From Rhizophagus irregularis (Eukaryota > Glomeromycota > Glomeromycetes > Glomerales > Glomeraceae), in contig NC_089443.1 in the NCBI RefSeq assembly GCF_026210795.1, positions 3,348,001 to 3,412,000 of the forward strand: a DNA stretch of 64,000 nucleotides. The letters run 5' to 3'. How positions within the stretch are numbered: the first letter of the stretch is position 1; every line of letters begins with the position of its first letter. The translations under genes and the position numbers were made by a program. Positions 35,701-48,222 of the stretch are shown piece by piece. The notes beneath the pieces are model-generated. The model was not told the DNA's origin. It did not search any database and worked only from the letters and a program-made list of their open reading frames with translations.

Positions 35701-36955
35701 TTATAGTTTATTTAGGCACATTTGTTTATGCATGCCTGATAAATAGCTTTAGTTTCTTCATCATATTTTTTTTTAATAATAGCAAATGTCCGAAGAACTA
35801 GTTCCAGGATATGTTTTTTTATAATGATGGTAATTACAAAATCAAAGAAAATAATAAAAATGTGTATATTTATTGAACTTATAAATCTTATGGCTGTCTT
35901 AAGTAAGGTTTGTTGCCGTAAGTAACGATTATTATATCGAATTACAACCTTTAGCGGTTGTAATATTATAAACGTAAGCTGTAAATTGGCTGTAAATACT
36001 ACACTATTGTGGTTAGCTAAAAGATGGTAATTCTGATTTACAACCATTATCTGTTATATTTACTTTAACTATTTACGTAGGCCAACACTAGCCTTAAGCT
36101 TAAAACAGAACTGATTTCTTGCATTTCGAAATTATATATAATTCATTATCATTTTTGCTCTTTGTTTTTCCGTACGTAAGGTATCTTAATTGCCGATCCA
36201 CGAATGAATCGGACCTAGTGATCGGCAAAATCAAATCTCCACTTCCAAAAAAAGTAAAGTCGGTCAATTTTTAGCCAAACCAATTAAATTTTTTTTTAAA
36301 AAAAACTTAGAGATTAAATCTATTTTGTAAAAATATAAATTTAAGTATTTCAAAACTCAAAATTTTGCGAATTGCTTTTAAATATCATCAATTAGCGAAA
36401 TTTTAGTAAAAATTATTTATCATTTTTTTTTCTAATAAAAGTACTAGCAAGAAGTCTCAAAATTCACACATATATACTTTGGACGTATATTAATAGAATA
36501 TTAAAAAAAAAATGATATAATAAATGTAAAAATATTTCCTACTTTAAGGTTAACTAACAATAATCCATTTTCCCATTTTTAATGCTTATATGAAACTTTT
36601 ATAAATCAATCTTTAGGAATTTAAAAATGGTAATTTTATCTTAAAATATAAGTTCTGAACATATTTAAAGCATTTATTTTCAAATTATTAAGTGAAAAAA
36701 TTTTTCGGTTTTGTGTCGATGGTTACACAAATTACGAATTGAAGAAATTTAAAGTTTATTGGTGAAAGTTTGACTTTTTTAAGAGCTATTTTTGATACTT
36801 TAATAAAATAAAGCAAATGTCAAAGTTTTTTCATTAAAAATTTCAATCTATTCGATTAAAAATTGGTGGATATCCCTATATTGGAAATGCAGATTTAAGG
36901 GGTGGTCCGATTGGTACATGGATTACTAATTAAGCTTTTAATCATCATAATGTTG

Positions 36956-37361
36956 GCTTTCAATCCTAATAAATGCTGTACATCATAATTATACCATATT
37001 ATACCAGTATTATAACCCTGAAAATAAATTATCGCAGAGTCGAATTTTTTAGGATTAAAACTTTGGACGTACCATCGTTTACACGAAGAAAAGGTTAATA
37101 GTAAAATCCCACCGAAATGGATTCGCCCACCTGATTATTATCGCAGGGACGAAAATATGCGAGTTTATTGAATTCGTCAAAATCATCGCTTTCAGTCCTA
37201 ATATAAATGCTGTATTCCATATTTTACCAGTATTATAACCCTGAAAATAAAATTATCGCAGGGACGAATTTTTTTAGGCAGAACTGTTACATTAAAACTT
37301 TGGACGTAATATCGTTTACACGAAGAAAAGGTTAATAGCAAAATCCCACCGAAATGATTCG
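36956..37361. repeat. Direct duplication of a block of about 170 bp
   Basis: The block from GCTTTCA(A/G)TCCTAATA to CCCACCGAAATG(G)ATTCG occurs at 36956-37125 and 37188-37361. It shares GCTGTA, CCAGTATTATAACCCTGAAA, AACTTTGGACGTA and CGTTTACACGAAGAAAAGG. Copies differ by point changes and indels. The spacer holds a third fragment, ATTATCGCAGGGACGAA (about 37137). Confidence 0.85.
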
Positions 37362-38286
37362 ATAATTTAGTTATCACGTGAAATACTTGAACGTAAGACT
37401 TAAGACTAAATCGGCCTAGAATTAGGATCAAAAATTTTGACCGGAATTATAAAAGATCACATGATATAATTTGCAAAATTGGTTAAATCAGTTCATTAAT
37501 GTTAACAATCGAATTTTGTAATTTAGTGATTCGTCATCTAGTCATGCATCACTATTACTTAATAGGTATAAAATAATAATATTTTTTATATCATATATGG
37601 CAATGATTTAGTATGGGGGTGATTTTTTTGTTAAAATCCCTACAATATTAATCTAACCGCAGGTACCTGCCAGCTTGAGTTTTACATTACTAATTAATCA
37701 TATGCCAAAAACCCAGCTTGAGTTAATGCGTATGCGTATGTGTAACAATCATTAACGAGAATAAGTAAAATGAATTATGATCTAATCATTTGTAAATAAT
37801 AACTAAAAGTTTATGTTAAGGATTAGAGTATTAGACACAAAATATAGCCGCAGGCGTTATGCTTTCCCCCCCCTGTTGTACAGCATATTACGCCTGTAAT
37901 AATACTATATATATGAAAATTTCTCCGGAAAATTACTTACCGTTAACTAAGCCGGAGTTGCGTAATAACTCAAAGAGATATTTAACAAATGACGAAATTT
38001 TTTGTATAATTCCACTTTATAATAAAATTTTATAAAACAATTGCAATTTGTTTAACATTTTCTATAATATTTCAACAAACCTTCCCGAACCGATTGTTGG
38101 TCATACGACTCGACTGTACTGTATATTTAAAGTATATAAACCGCAGTTAACCGGAACTCCGGAAGGTTTGGATCTGAATTGAAAAAGATAAAGTGATTCT
38201 CATGACTTTATAATGAAATCACATAAACAATACATGGCGTAATTATTTAATTCCGTTTTAACAATACACGTGATCTTCTGACTGAG
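37362..38286. other. Intergenic region with small inverted repeats
   Basis: No gene. CAGCTTGAGTT is repeated at about 37670 and 37726. An imperfect inverted repeat, CAGGCGTTATGCT / AGCATATTACGCCTG, brackets a C-run at about 37851-37895. Confidence 0.45.
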
Positions 38287-38295
38287 TATAAATAG
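38287..38295 (+). promoter_or_regulatory. Probable TATA box of orphan gene
   Basis: TATAAATAG lies 70 bases before the ATG at 38357, in the distance range seen for other genes here. Confidence 0.45.
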
Positions 38296-38356
38296 TAGCT
38301 TTTAAACCTTTTCATTTGCGCAGTCTTATTTTTTTCTTAATTTTTTTCTTTTCAAA

Positions 38357-38931
38357 ATGGCATCCTCAAATAAAGAAGATTCATCTATTATAAATACAAC
38401 AACAAAATCATCCTCAAATCAGTCAAATGCAATAAGAGAAGACTCACAACAACAACAACAACATACTGAGTACAATACTGAAACTGATTCTATTCAAGAA
38501 TATGAACCTTTCCTAAACGATGAACATATTGAGTACCGAACTGAAACTGATTCAAATTCTCGTTTGAGTAATGTCGGTGATAAGGTCGTTGAAACTGTAA
38601 AGGTAAAGTTCTGCACCAAAAGCTTTATTGTTTTATATGTTTTATTTGGAATATAATATGTAATTTTATATAATAATAGCATGGAGTATGTTCAGTTCTT
38701 GGAACTACTGATAAAAGTAATCAAGAACAAAAAACACAACGTCCATTAACTGCTAATCGATCGAACTCACCCTCCTCTAAAATTGCTCAAAAAGAAATTT
38801 CTGAAATTGAAGAGGTAATGAATTACTGTAATTATGATTATGATTCTTTTTTTAACTTTTAATCTTTTTTCTAACTTTTTATATTTGTGTATTAGGAATA
38901 TCTCTTTGTTGTTTCACGATCAGAATATTAA
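38357..38931 (+). CDS. Orphan Ser/Thr/Gln-rich protein, three exons
   Basis: Exons 38357-38602, 38680-38814 and 38896-38931. Both GT-AG introns are phase 0, so exon 2 (45 codons) is a symmetric cassette. The product is 138 residues. It begins MASSNKEDSS, has Ser/Asn/Thr-rich segments and a Gln run (SQQQQQH), and a repeated motif: EYNTETDSIQEYEPF and EYRTETDSNSRLSN. The C-terminus is EEEYLFVVSRSEY. There is no signal peptide, membrane segment or recognised domain; it is probably disordered and cytoplasmic or nuclear. The start is supported by a TATA box 70 bases upstream. Function unknown. Confidence 0.65.
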
Positions 38932-40396
38932 AAAGATTTTTTGAGATTCGATCTTTAACGTTCGCTCTATTATTCTATAAAATAATATAAGCTGTATATA
39001 CATAAATTTATATATATATATATATTTAGTTATTTAGATTATTATAATATTTTCTAATTAATTAAATATTTTTCATTAAAGCTAAAAGCAATCACGCATT
39101 TTAAATCGAACTATATGATCAAGCGGTTAATAAAACGAGTTTAGAAATTTTAGCCGAAAATTCATATGAAAGAATGTATAATAAATCTATGAGTTTACGC
39201 TATTAGAAGCTAATATTTGACATAACAACAATAAACATTAATTGTTAATTATTTAATTATTTATTGCTATTACTATTATTTTGGTTAATGGTTAATTATA
39301 ACAGTGATGGCGGTAGGTACCTGTTCTACTTTTCAGCAGTACATTTTTACTAATAAGGAAAAAAATTGGTTTTTAGTAGAATTCTGTGTAACTTTCACTA
39401 TTAACGGCGGAACATCGAGTTACGGCAGGAATTCATCTCAGTACCGACAGAAAATAGTGTGTACTCTCTCTGAAAGTCTATTACAAAATACACTATTTAA
39501 GCCGGAATTTACTATAACGGTTAATAAGTTAGTTACCTGACTCGATTTTTTTTAATAAATAATGATCTAATGATATTTTCTGTTATTGTTTTTATTATGT
39601 AAAGAGATACTTGTAAATCAAGAGATAATAAACCAACTCAGATTAAGTAGATAAAAGCCCACAACCCTTTTTAATATATAACCCTTTTTAATATATAACT
39701 CTTTTTAATATGTATAAAAATGATTGGTACGTGATGACATCCTTTATGAATTTACTCATTATTCTATATTTACGTCATAGTATACCAAATATGAATCTGT
39801 AAAGTTGGGAATCTACGATCATATTGATCACATTTAAATTATGGTCTAACGCTTTCTTAATTTTGACTTAAATTTGTACTACTGTGCCTTAAATAGTAAC
39901 TTTCATTAATTCCGGCCAAAATATAAGCTGCTACGGAAAATTACGGAAAATCACGGAAAATCACGGAAAATACACGGAAAATACACAAAATTTCCATGAA
40001 AAAAACTTTATAGACATCCCAAAAAAATGGCACGATAAAAAACATACAAGTATACGTGATTTAAAGTATTTTTGATATATGAAGTATGAACTTTTATTGA
40101 TTATAAGATATAAAATATAAATTTTTATGTAAGTAATTTTTGAAGAAAGTATAGTACAAAATGTATTTAAAAATATTAATTTACAAAAGATAAGAGAAAT
40201 AGGAATACTTGACTTTAAATCAATTAAAATGAAGTAAATCCTAATCTTTTTTTTTTTAAACAAAAACTATAAAATGGTAAAAGGAAAGAAAAAATTTCTT
40301 TTTTTTTAAAAGAATCAGCTGCTAATCTAATTTTTTTTTAAAAAAAAATTTTTTTTTTTTTTAAAGAAAGAAAAGAACAAAATGTTTTTTTAATTT
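38932..40396. other. Intergenic region with short tandem repeats
   Basis: No supported gene. The open stretch at 39304-39540 is slightly GC-richer than its surroundings but matches nothing that I recognise. TTTAATATATAAC repeats lie at about 39670-39710, and a TACGGAAAAT tandem repeat at about 39934. T/A homopolymer blocks at 40331-40365 lie directly downstream of the BTB gene. Confidence 0.45.
39934..39986. repeat. (T/A)CACGGAAAA short tandem repeat
   Basis: About five to six units of 10-12 bases with core ACGGAAAAT, from TACGGAAAAT to ACACGGAAAATACAC. Confidence 0.8.
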
Positions 40397-40894
40397 TTAT
40401 GTTTCAGAATATTCTTGAAAAGCTTCACAAACGGCTACAGCTTTAACACCCAAACCAAGATATTTAACATTTTCCCAAATCTTTTTATAATTATCCGCAT
40501 CCAAAGATTCATATAATTTATCATCATTACCATCATATAAATATTCAAGTATAGGTTCAAAATTTTGAGGAAAAGGTAAACCAATGGTCACAACATCGCC
40601 ACTCGTCAAATTTTTAAAAACTTTTTGAAAGAAATTTGATTGTAAGATAAGATATTCTTTATGAACAAAGAAAGGATTTTTATTATATCCTTTAATATGA
40701 AGTTCAGTATCAGCTGTTGATTTATCATTATAATAACTTGGTCCTAAATTATGTAACTTTTCCAGAATATAATTTATTGGAATCCCATCAATTAATTGTA
40801 AATGTCCTTGAAAATCAACATTTTGTAAATCCGGTACAAATTGATCAAGTGGTAAAAATTGTGTTGTCGTTGTTGTTGTTGTTGTCGTTGTCAT
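40397..40894 (-). CDS. BTB/POZ domain protein
   Basis: Single exon of 165 residues from the ATG at 40894. It starts with a Thr run (about ten residues, from ACA/ACG triplet repeats). A BTB/POZ fold covers about residues 60-155: DTELHIKG as the first strand, FFVHKEYLILQSNFFQKVF as the hallmark helix pair (family pattern: HK.iL...S.yF), VVTIGLPFPQNFEPILEYLY as the next strand and helix, and a final WENVKYLGLGVKAVAVCEAF helix. BTB domains mediate dimerisation and, in many proteins, recruitment of cullin-3 ubiquitin ligases. No BACK, Kelch or MATH domain follows, so this is a BTB-only protein. Its role is unknown. Confidence 0.8.
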   Translation of the reverse strand: MTTTTTTTTTTQFLPLDQFVPDLQNVDFQGHLQLIDGIPINYILEKLHNLGPSYYNDKSTADTELHIKGYNKNPFFVHKEYLILQSNFFQKVFKNLTSGDVVTIGLPFPQNFEPILEYLYDGNDDKLYESLDADNYKKIWENVKYLGLGVKAVAVCEAFQEYSET

Positions 40895-43800
40895 ATTTGA
40901 TATTGATAATATTGATAAAAAAAGATTTGATTATTTTTTAAATATTTTTTTTTACAAAAAAAAGATATTTTATTATTTTTTTTTTGGCTTTTGATTTTTG
41001 TCCTTTTCTTTGCTTTTTTTTTTATTTATTATTTGATGAGAGAGAATCTTGGAGAAAAATCAGCATTTAAATAGTCAAAAAATCTTATATCATTGAAATA
41101 AACATTATATTTTAAGAACAATAATAATGTTAAGGAGAAATAAAAATTGTCACAAATCACGGGTAACAATACCTAAGTGGAACAATACATCATATCAAAT
41201 TATTTACATTATTCGGAAATTTGTACAACAAAAAATCTAAAAAAAGAAACAATATTATCACATTTTTTCAAATTTTTAGCATTGTGGTGACAATGAAGTG
41301 ATAAATTTATCAAAAGTAATAACTTATTCTCATAACATATCTTACATATGGAAATCATATAATAATATTTAAAAACCTTCTTTCACCTTTAAGTAAACTC
41401 ATATATAATAGGTAGAAATATGCGATAAAAGAATTGATTTACTAAAGTCAATAATAATGTGTTGCGAATTCTGCGCATTTTTAGAAATGTGATAAGATTA
41501 TTCAATTTTATCACGAAAACGAAACACGAAAGGAGGAAAAAAAAAAAAATTTTTTTTAAAGTTTTTCACCTTTCCAAACAAATAATAAGATTGAAAGTTT
41601 ATCGATAAATGAAATACAATTTAAGCAATTTAAGATTATGACATGTCAACTGATGTTAATGTTTACATTCTTCACATATTTCCTAATTCATGTTAAAAAA
41701 AACAATAAAATAATAAAAAATTTATTCAGTTTCAGTATCCGACTTTTTTTAGAAATATTGTTTTTTTTATCTATGATCTTTTTTTTTTGCTATGAAGATA
41801 ATCAAATATAATTTAGATCTTTTACATAATTCTAAATCTAATCTTAAAAAAATGATACACTATTTTGGACATGTAAAATTGTAAAATTCAAAAAAATTGT
41901 TCTTACATTTTAATTACTATATGCTATATGTATGTATAACACCTGCGATAATAATGTTTTAAGATAATTTTTCTATTGGTAATTAATTTTTATTATAATG
42001 ATTCGGGTTCATAGTGTAAGGAATGTATAGTTACATCATTTAACATAACGTAATTATAAACGTAAGCAATCTAATTTATTATAGTCCTGCAATATTTATT
42101 TTTCTTCACTATTCAAAAATTCATGATATCCAAATGAGTATCAAAAGGTAATTTATTGATGATAATCAACATACATTAAACATGAAACATTATGTTTGGT
42201 CATACCTAATTATTTTAATTTGTTTATCTTAATTCAACTAAACTTTAATTAACTTATTTGTTTTTTTTCCTCAAATGTTGCATATGTGTTATATTTGTTT
42301 CAAAAGTTCTCCATATTATTTGGTCATTAAAATAAAAATATTAAGGAACTTAATATTTTCGGTAAGTTTTTGTTTCATGCTCAAAAAAAAAAAAAGAAAA
42401 AAAGAAAAAAAAGTTTCAACAATTGAATGTTACAGGAGTTTATCTATTTAGAAGAATTTTGAAATTTTCTTTTTTTTCTTTAACGAAGAGTAAAAAATTT
42501 AAAGATCTTCATTAAATCGTTTTTTCCTACATTTAATTAATTAAACACTTATTAACCATAATGATGTGATCTTCAAGTTAATCATGAACTAAAGTAGTAA
42601 TAAATGTTATGATTTTTTTATTATTATGGTTAATTTGATCGTTCGTCTTTCACGTTTTAATTAATCGGCGAAAAAGATTTACGTCATATAAAGGTAATAA
42701 TTTATGCAAAAATACATAACAATCATGAAACAAATGAAATAACATAACAGTTGAACAATTTTTTTTAATGTTTGAATTTCCGAAATTAAATTTACTTCAC
42801 TGTCCGATGGAGAAACTATTCGTCCGCTGATCGAATTGCCATCATTTAACAAATAAACAAATAGAATAAACAATGATATTATTAAAATCAAAAAGTTTCA
42901 ATTACAATACAATCAATTGTTGGAATATATCGAATTAAAAATATATTTCTATAATTGTTGATAGTTGAAAAATTTTTGTCAAATAAAATTTTATTACTAA
43001 TAGTTCGATCGCGAGCGCAGTACATTTTTTTTTTGTTTTTTTTTTTAACAGTTTCGACTTTTATTACAATATAGAAAATTTCAGGGGGTTTGACTATTGT
43101 ATCCCCATTATGATTGGTTTGTGTTGATAGAGGACATTTAAATCTGGGTATTATTACGTGATACTAATAAAATCATGGGATGATACCTTTCCCCGCACTC
43201 GAACTTTTGAAGTTTCGTCTCAAAACATGGTTTTATTATTTTTATTATATAATCATTATATGCTTAAAGATCATTACTATAATAATTCAATTTATTTATA
43301 TTATATAACATCATATAACTCTAATTCGGGTTCGAAACTTATTAATTATGAGCTGGAATAGTTGAAAAATACTGAAAATACTTTTATATTATTTTGTATA
43401 TTCAAGGACCAAAGGAAAAATGTCAAAAAGCAGCAAAAGCTGCTAAAGCAAGTTAAAGTAAAATTATAATCTACATTACTTACTACGTACCTATTGAATT
43501 ATCAGAAAATCTTTTTTGAGGATTTTTTTGATAGTCTGTGTATTTTTTTATTATGGGAAATGTTAAAAAGAAATCTCACCTCGCGAAAACTTATATCCGT
43601 TTATATTTGCATGATCTACCAAAATACATTTCGGAAAAAACATAAACATCATTGCATAAAAACATGGTTTATATGAATTATATACATGTATATGGAATTC
43701 TATGGAATTCCGGCATGAGAATAATTACCCGGGACAAATTTTATGCGTAAAAAAAAAATACTTTTGGAAATTAGTCATTTTGATTAATAACTTCTATAAA

Positions 43801-44241
43801 AATAATCCAAGTTAAAAATGCCATTATTCATCAATATCCTATAGATTACAATTAGATAATCATGAAAAAAACTTGAAAAGTAATTTTTTTTTTTTTCGAA
43901 TTTATATCAACATTTTTGGATATTTATAAGACCGACACATTTCACTTAATAAAGTAATTTAATATGCATGTCAAATAAAATAAAATTAATTACATTAGTT
44001 TCGTCCTTAGAAATATTTTTTGCACATTAAAATCAAATAAGATCATATGATCTTTTCTATAAGGAGCTTTCAAAGTCTCACTCTTTTAGAAAAAAAAATC
44101 TATATATATCTTACCTTTTCGCTCTACAAATTTTTTTTTAAAAAAAAGAATATTTTCTTCTCCATTTATAAAATAAAAAAATAAAAATAATAAAATCCCT
44201 TTTTATTTATAAGTATATTCTTATTATTAAAATCGTTAAAA
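40895..44241. other. Intergenic region, about 3.3 kb, no gene recognised
   Basis: AT-rich. Open stretches of 60-70 codons are low-complexity. A TATAAAA at 44167-44173, 75 bases before the HMG start at 44242, may be its TATA box. Confidence 0.45.
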
Positions 44242-44928
44242 ATGCCAAAGTGGTCATTCATTCATGAAAATGGACGTTCCCCAATATCTCCAATGGCTTT
44301 ACGTAAAAGTATGTCAAAAGATTGGAGATCAATCTCTGTACCATTCCCTCCTAATGTTAATCCAGCGGATTTTGTTCAGCCAAGAAAGGATGGTAAACCT
44401 CGTAAAAGATGTGCCAACTATTTCTTAATATATCGTATTCAATTTGCAGAGGCTTTACGAGCTAGTGGATACAATACACCATTAATGACAGATATTTCCA
44501 CAATGGCAGGTGATGCATGGAGAGAAGAACCTGAATTCGTTCGTCGTTATTACAAAAAAGTTGCAAATGAAGTTAAAAAATTACATGACAACTTATCCAG
44601 AGGTTCAACGACACCTCAATCATTAGAAATGTTTGAGAATGAAGTTGAAAATTCAAAAGGATTAATTCCTTTACAAGTTAATATAACATCAAATTTAATG
44701 CAACCACAACAATCTTATGAATTTTCTATGGATCAAACCTATCAAAATCCTGATGAAATTCCTCAATTTATTACGAACACAATAGAATATGATCAATCTA
44801 ATTTAATGAATGAAAATGATTATTCAGTAGGGGGTTATAATAACTTATTTTTTCAATCAATTAATGAATTAAGTCTTGGACTCGTTACATCCGAATCAAC
44901 CAATTTTTATGATTATTTTTATAGGTAG
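44242..44928 (+). CDS. MATA_HMG-type HMG-box protein
   Basis: Single exon, 228 residues. The N-terminal motif KWSFIHENG is followed by VPFPPNVNPADFVQPRKDGK (about 33-52), a motif nearly shared with the gene at 53.1 kb. The HMG box is at about 52-118: PRKRCANYFLIYRIQFAEAL, then MTDISTMAGDAWREEPEFVR, then YYKKVANEVKKLHDNL. It has Arg-Cys-Ala-Asn in place of the common Pro-x-Asn before the aromatic core. The tail is Gln/Asn/acidic-rich without a domain, possibly activation-type. It is a presumed DNA-binding regulator of the MATA_HMG group; its target and any role in mating are not shown. Confidence 0.9.
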   Translation: MPKWSFIHENGRSPISPMALRKSMSKDWRSISVPFPPNVNPADFVQPRKDGKPRKRCANYFLIYRIQFAEALRASGYNTPLMTDISTMAGDAWREEPEFVRRYYKKVANEVKKLHDNLSRGSTTPQSLEMFENEVENSKGLIPLQVNITSNLMQPQQSYEFSMDQTYQNPDEIPQFITNTIEYDQSNLMNENDYSVGGYNNLFFQSINELSLGLVTSESTNFYDYFYR

Positions 44929-47317
44929 ATATTTTTATAGGTAGTTATTTATAGAAAAAGAAACCCTTTTTTTTTTTTTTATTAAGTCAAAATTAAGTAT
45001 GTTATATGTATATATGCTAAAAGGTATAAAAGGTAAAATTTAACAAAAAAAAAAAATTTCCTTTCTTCAGATTTAGAAATTATTTGTATATTAATTAAAA
45101 TGCTTGTATTTTTGACCAAATTTCTTTCTCTAATAAAAGTTGTTTTTTTTAAAAAAAAAAATTTTAAAAAAAATATAAATATTAAAATAATATTCACAAA
45201 AAAAGAAAAAAATATTAATATTTCAAATAATAATAAAGTTTTTATTGTAATTGTCTTTTAAAGTTAAGCTTGTATTTAATGTGTGATACATGCATAATTT
45301 TTTAAAAAAAATAAATGACTTAAATATTTTGGCATACAAACCCATAACAACTTCTATTTTTACATTTTTTTTTTTTATTTCTTGGCATCTAGCTAATGAA
45401 ATATATTCACGTAAGGCGTGGTCTTTCCTGGTTATAGGAAGATTTTTTTGTTCTTAATTGGGGGTATCGGGTGAAAGAATTCAATAATTATCAGTCACAA
45501 ACAACTTCTAAAAAGTAACACTTGTATAACCTAAAAGAATGATTTGTCATTTACTTTATTTTTATTTTATTTTTAAAATGTTAGACAGAAACATGATTTG
45601 TCATTTATTGTCATTTACTTTTTCATAATCTTTTTGAAACGATCAAAGTTTCAAGATCACGTGGATATAATAAATTATAATGGTCGAACCAATCCTTTAT
45701 CGCATTTCAGCCCCTGATCTTCATTTTCGTCATTTGTATTTGGAAGACCGAGAACCAAATTTTGTACTTTTGTACTGAGAGAGTTATCACAATGTTTACG
45801 GTTTACATTGTACAACATTTTTTTCCCGATTCCAATAAACAAATGTGATATTTTTAATAATTACCATCAAAATAATTGTGCATATATATTTATTACCAAA
45901 ACGTTAGAGAAATTTTTTTTTCCTACAATTCCTCTTTCGACTTATTCCGACCAAAAAAAAAAAAAAGGAAACCCGAAAAAATAAAAAAAAGAAAAAGCAC
46001 AAAAAGTGGGAAATTTCGAAAATATGATTTGAACTAATATTTTTTTATTTTTAGTAATTTATTTTATTTATTTATTTATTTTTTTTTAAAAAAAAAAACA
46101 ATTATTTAGAACAAGGTTCAATAAAAATAAATGCATTTTCATCCCCTTTTGAAAAAAAAAAAGATATGAATTAAAATTCGTTCTATTTTTTGTTCTGGAC
46201 CGATAAATATTAATAATATTATTTAAACAAAAACACAAAATAAGGAATTTCTACATTGGAATATCCTATAGTAAAATTATTACTAAGCTGTTTTTGATGA
46301 TATTTACATTTTGTTTGGCAAAAATAATAATAAATAACAAGAATACAAATAAATATCGCTCGGATATTGAGCCAAATAATAAGTACTAATTTTATTGGGA
46401 ATCTTGCATTGAGTGACGTGTTCAGTAAATATAGGTATATATAATTTCATACCAATAATGGTTTCTCCATTGTACGCGTCTTATTCAATTAAAATAGAGT
46501 ATATAGATTACTTAGATTACTTACATATGATTCTTTCGTTTTGTTTTATTTTTCAAGTAAATAAAATACGACCTCATAAAGATCTTTACGGTAAAATCTT
46601 TATTATTGAATAAATTATTGACCCATAAATTAAAAACAAAAAAAAAGATATATTTGTATTTAATGGACAAGTTTCGGAAATGAAATCAGACAAAAAGTTT
46701 TAGAAATAGAAATCTAATTATTAAAAGATGAACTATTCAAAATGAGGGCCAATTAAAATTTCTTAATAGTAACACGGATGTTTAAATATGGAATTTTTAG
46801 AGAAGGAAAAATTTTCCGTGGATTCTTTTAGATACCAAATTCGGTTAGACTAATTCTTCTCTTTTATGAATGGGGATAACTATTTTTATCAAATTTTTTT
46901 TGTGAACTATTTTAGTCGGCTCTCTTAGCACTGACAAGCCACATTTTTGTCAACCCTTGCAACCCCTATTTTAAGAAGTATTCTTTTGTGTATTGTGACA
47001 ATTATATCAATTTCTTTATATATATGTAAGTATATATACTGAATTTATTTTATTATTTTAAACTACAATATATATATATATATATATATAAAATATTTTT
47101 TGAAAATCTTCCCCATTCAAGTTAAAAAAAGATTAATAAAAAAATGCAAAGATATTAAAAGAAGATCTATGTTTATTAAGTGGATCTATAGGTTGTACCA
47201 TGTTACTTTTTTTTGACCAACCTAGGGACGGATATCAGAATCCTTAAATAGCCCCTTCTTGATAACAAACATAATTTCATCGGAGTTTAACTCCCATTAT
47301 TAAAAAAAAAAAAATTA
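44929..47317. other. Intergenic region between two HMG genes
   Basis: No gene supported. T-run/A-run junctions lie at 45143-45161 and about 46078-46098, and TA microsatellites at about 47020-47090. The 66-codon open stretch at 46413-46613 has no family features. Confidence 0.45.
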
Positions 47318-47328
47318 TATATAAAAAG
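47318..47328 (+). promoter_or_regulatory. Probable TATA box of HMG gene at 47.3 kb
   Basis: TATATAAAAAG is only 20 bases before the first ATG (47338) but 74 before the second (47392). Other genes in the window have 59-75 bases, which favours the second ATG. Confidence 0.4.
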
Positions 47329-47337
47329 CTCAAAACA

Positions 47338-48222
47338 ATGCCTAAATCTATTTCAAAATATATTATTTTAAGGAATAAATATTCACAAAAAATGGATACC
47401 ATCGGTGAGAAAATTTCCTTTAACCGTTCAAAGGAACAACAAAAGACGCGCAAAGTCGTAGACTCGCCACCGACTTTGAATTTACCTTTTCCACCTCATA
47501 TCGTTCCCGAAGATTTAATAAATAGTAAAACACGCAAACTTCCTTCCAAGCCTTCAAATGCTTTCTTTATTTACCGTAAAGTTTATACTAGGGAATTAAT
47601 TGCTCAAAATTTACGGTTTAAGATGACAGATGTTTCACCTTGGGTCTCAACCTCTTGGAACAATGAACCTGAGGAAGTTAAAGCTAAATATAAAGAGATT
47701 GCGAAGGAAGTTCGAAAAATTTATAAACAAACTAAACTTGATGCTGCAGATGAATCAGAAATTATATCTGCTAATACTTCACCAAAACTATCATGTACTC
47801 AACCTTTAACTCCTTTACCAACTCCACCACTTGAAGAAAATAATTTTAATTTCGAAATTTCAAATCCTGAATTGTCTCAAGAGTATTATTTTTATGGACA
47901 ATTAATTAATACAGGATCGCAAAATTCCAGTATGAATAATGAATTAAATTATTATAATGGTACTTCAACACTTACCGATTCCAATAATTTATTTGAATTG
48001 TCTTCAGATAATTCCACTTTATTGCAAAATAGTTCTGAATTTTATGATTCACCTTCGAATATTTTTGAAAATATAAGCACCGAATTAGCATATCCAAAAT
48101 ATATGCAATTTCCAAACAACTCTTCACAATTAGAGGAACCTTATACATTAGATTTTATTCATAACAATACCGACAATGTCAATCCATTTGAATGGAATTA
48201 TGAAGAGTTTCATCATTATTAA
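47338..48222 (+). CDS. MATA_HMG-type HMG-box protein
   Basis: Single exon; 294 residues from the first ATG. Translation may instead begin at 47392 (MDTIGEKISF, 276 residues), because the apparent TATA box lies only 20 bases before 47338. LPFPPHIVPEDLINSKTRKL at about 49-68 is the family's pre-box motif. The HMG box is at about 69-133: PSKPSNAFFIYRKVYTREL, then MTDVSPWVSTSWNNEPEEVK, then YKEIAKEVRKIYKQ. The box is close in style to that of the gene at 62.9 kb (both have RFKMT before helix 2). The C-terminal half is Ser/Asn/Glu/Tyr-rich, with a Pro/Thr stretch (TPLPTPPLEE). Presumed nuclear DNA-binding regulator. Confidence 0.9.
   Translation: MPKSISKYIILRNKYSQKMDTIGEKISFNRSKEQQKTRKVVDSPPTLNLPFPPHIVPEDLINSKTRKLPSKPSNAFFIYRKVYTRELIAQNLRFKMTDVSPWVSTSWNNEPEEVKAKYKEIAKEVRKIYKQTKLDAADESEIISANTSPKLSCTQPLTPLPTPPLEENNFNFEISNPELSQEYYFYGQLINTGSQNSSMNNELNYYNGTSTLTDSNNLFELSSDNSTLLQNSSEFYDSPSNIFENISTELAYPKYMQFPNNSSQLEEPYTLDFIHNNTDNVNPFEWNYEEFHHY

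Noticed and set aside
36189-36232. TTGCCGATC / GATCGGCAA inverted repeat
   Set aside because: Arms are only 9 bases and no other element features are present; likely chance.
43326-43340. GGTTCGAAACT resembling a tRNA B-box
   Set aside because: No A-box or foldable acceptor and anticodon arms at the right distance upstream.
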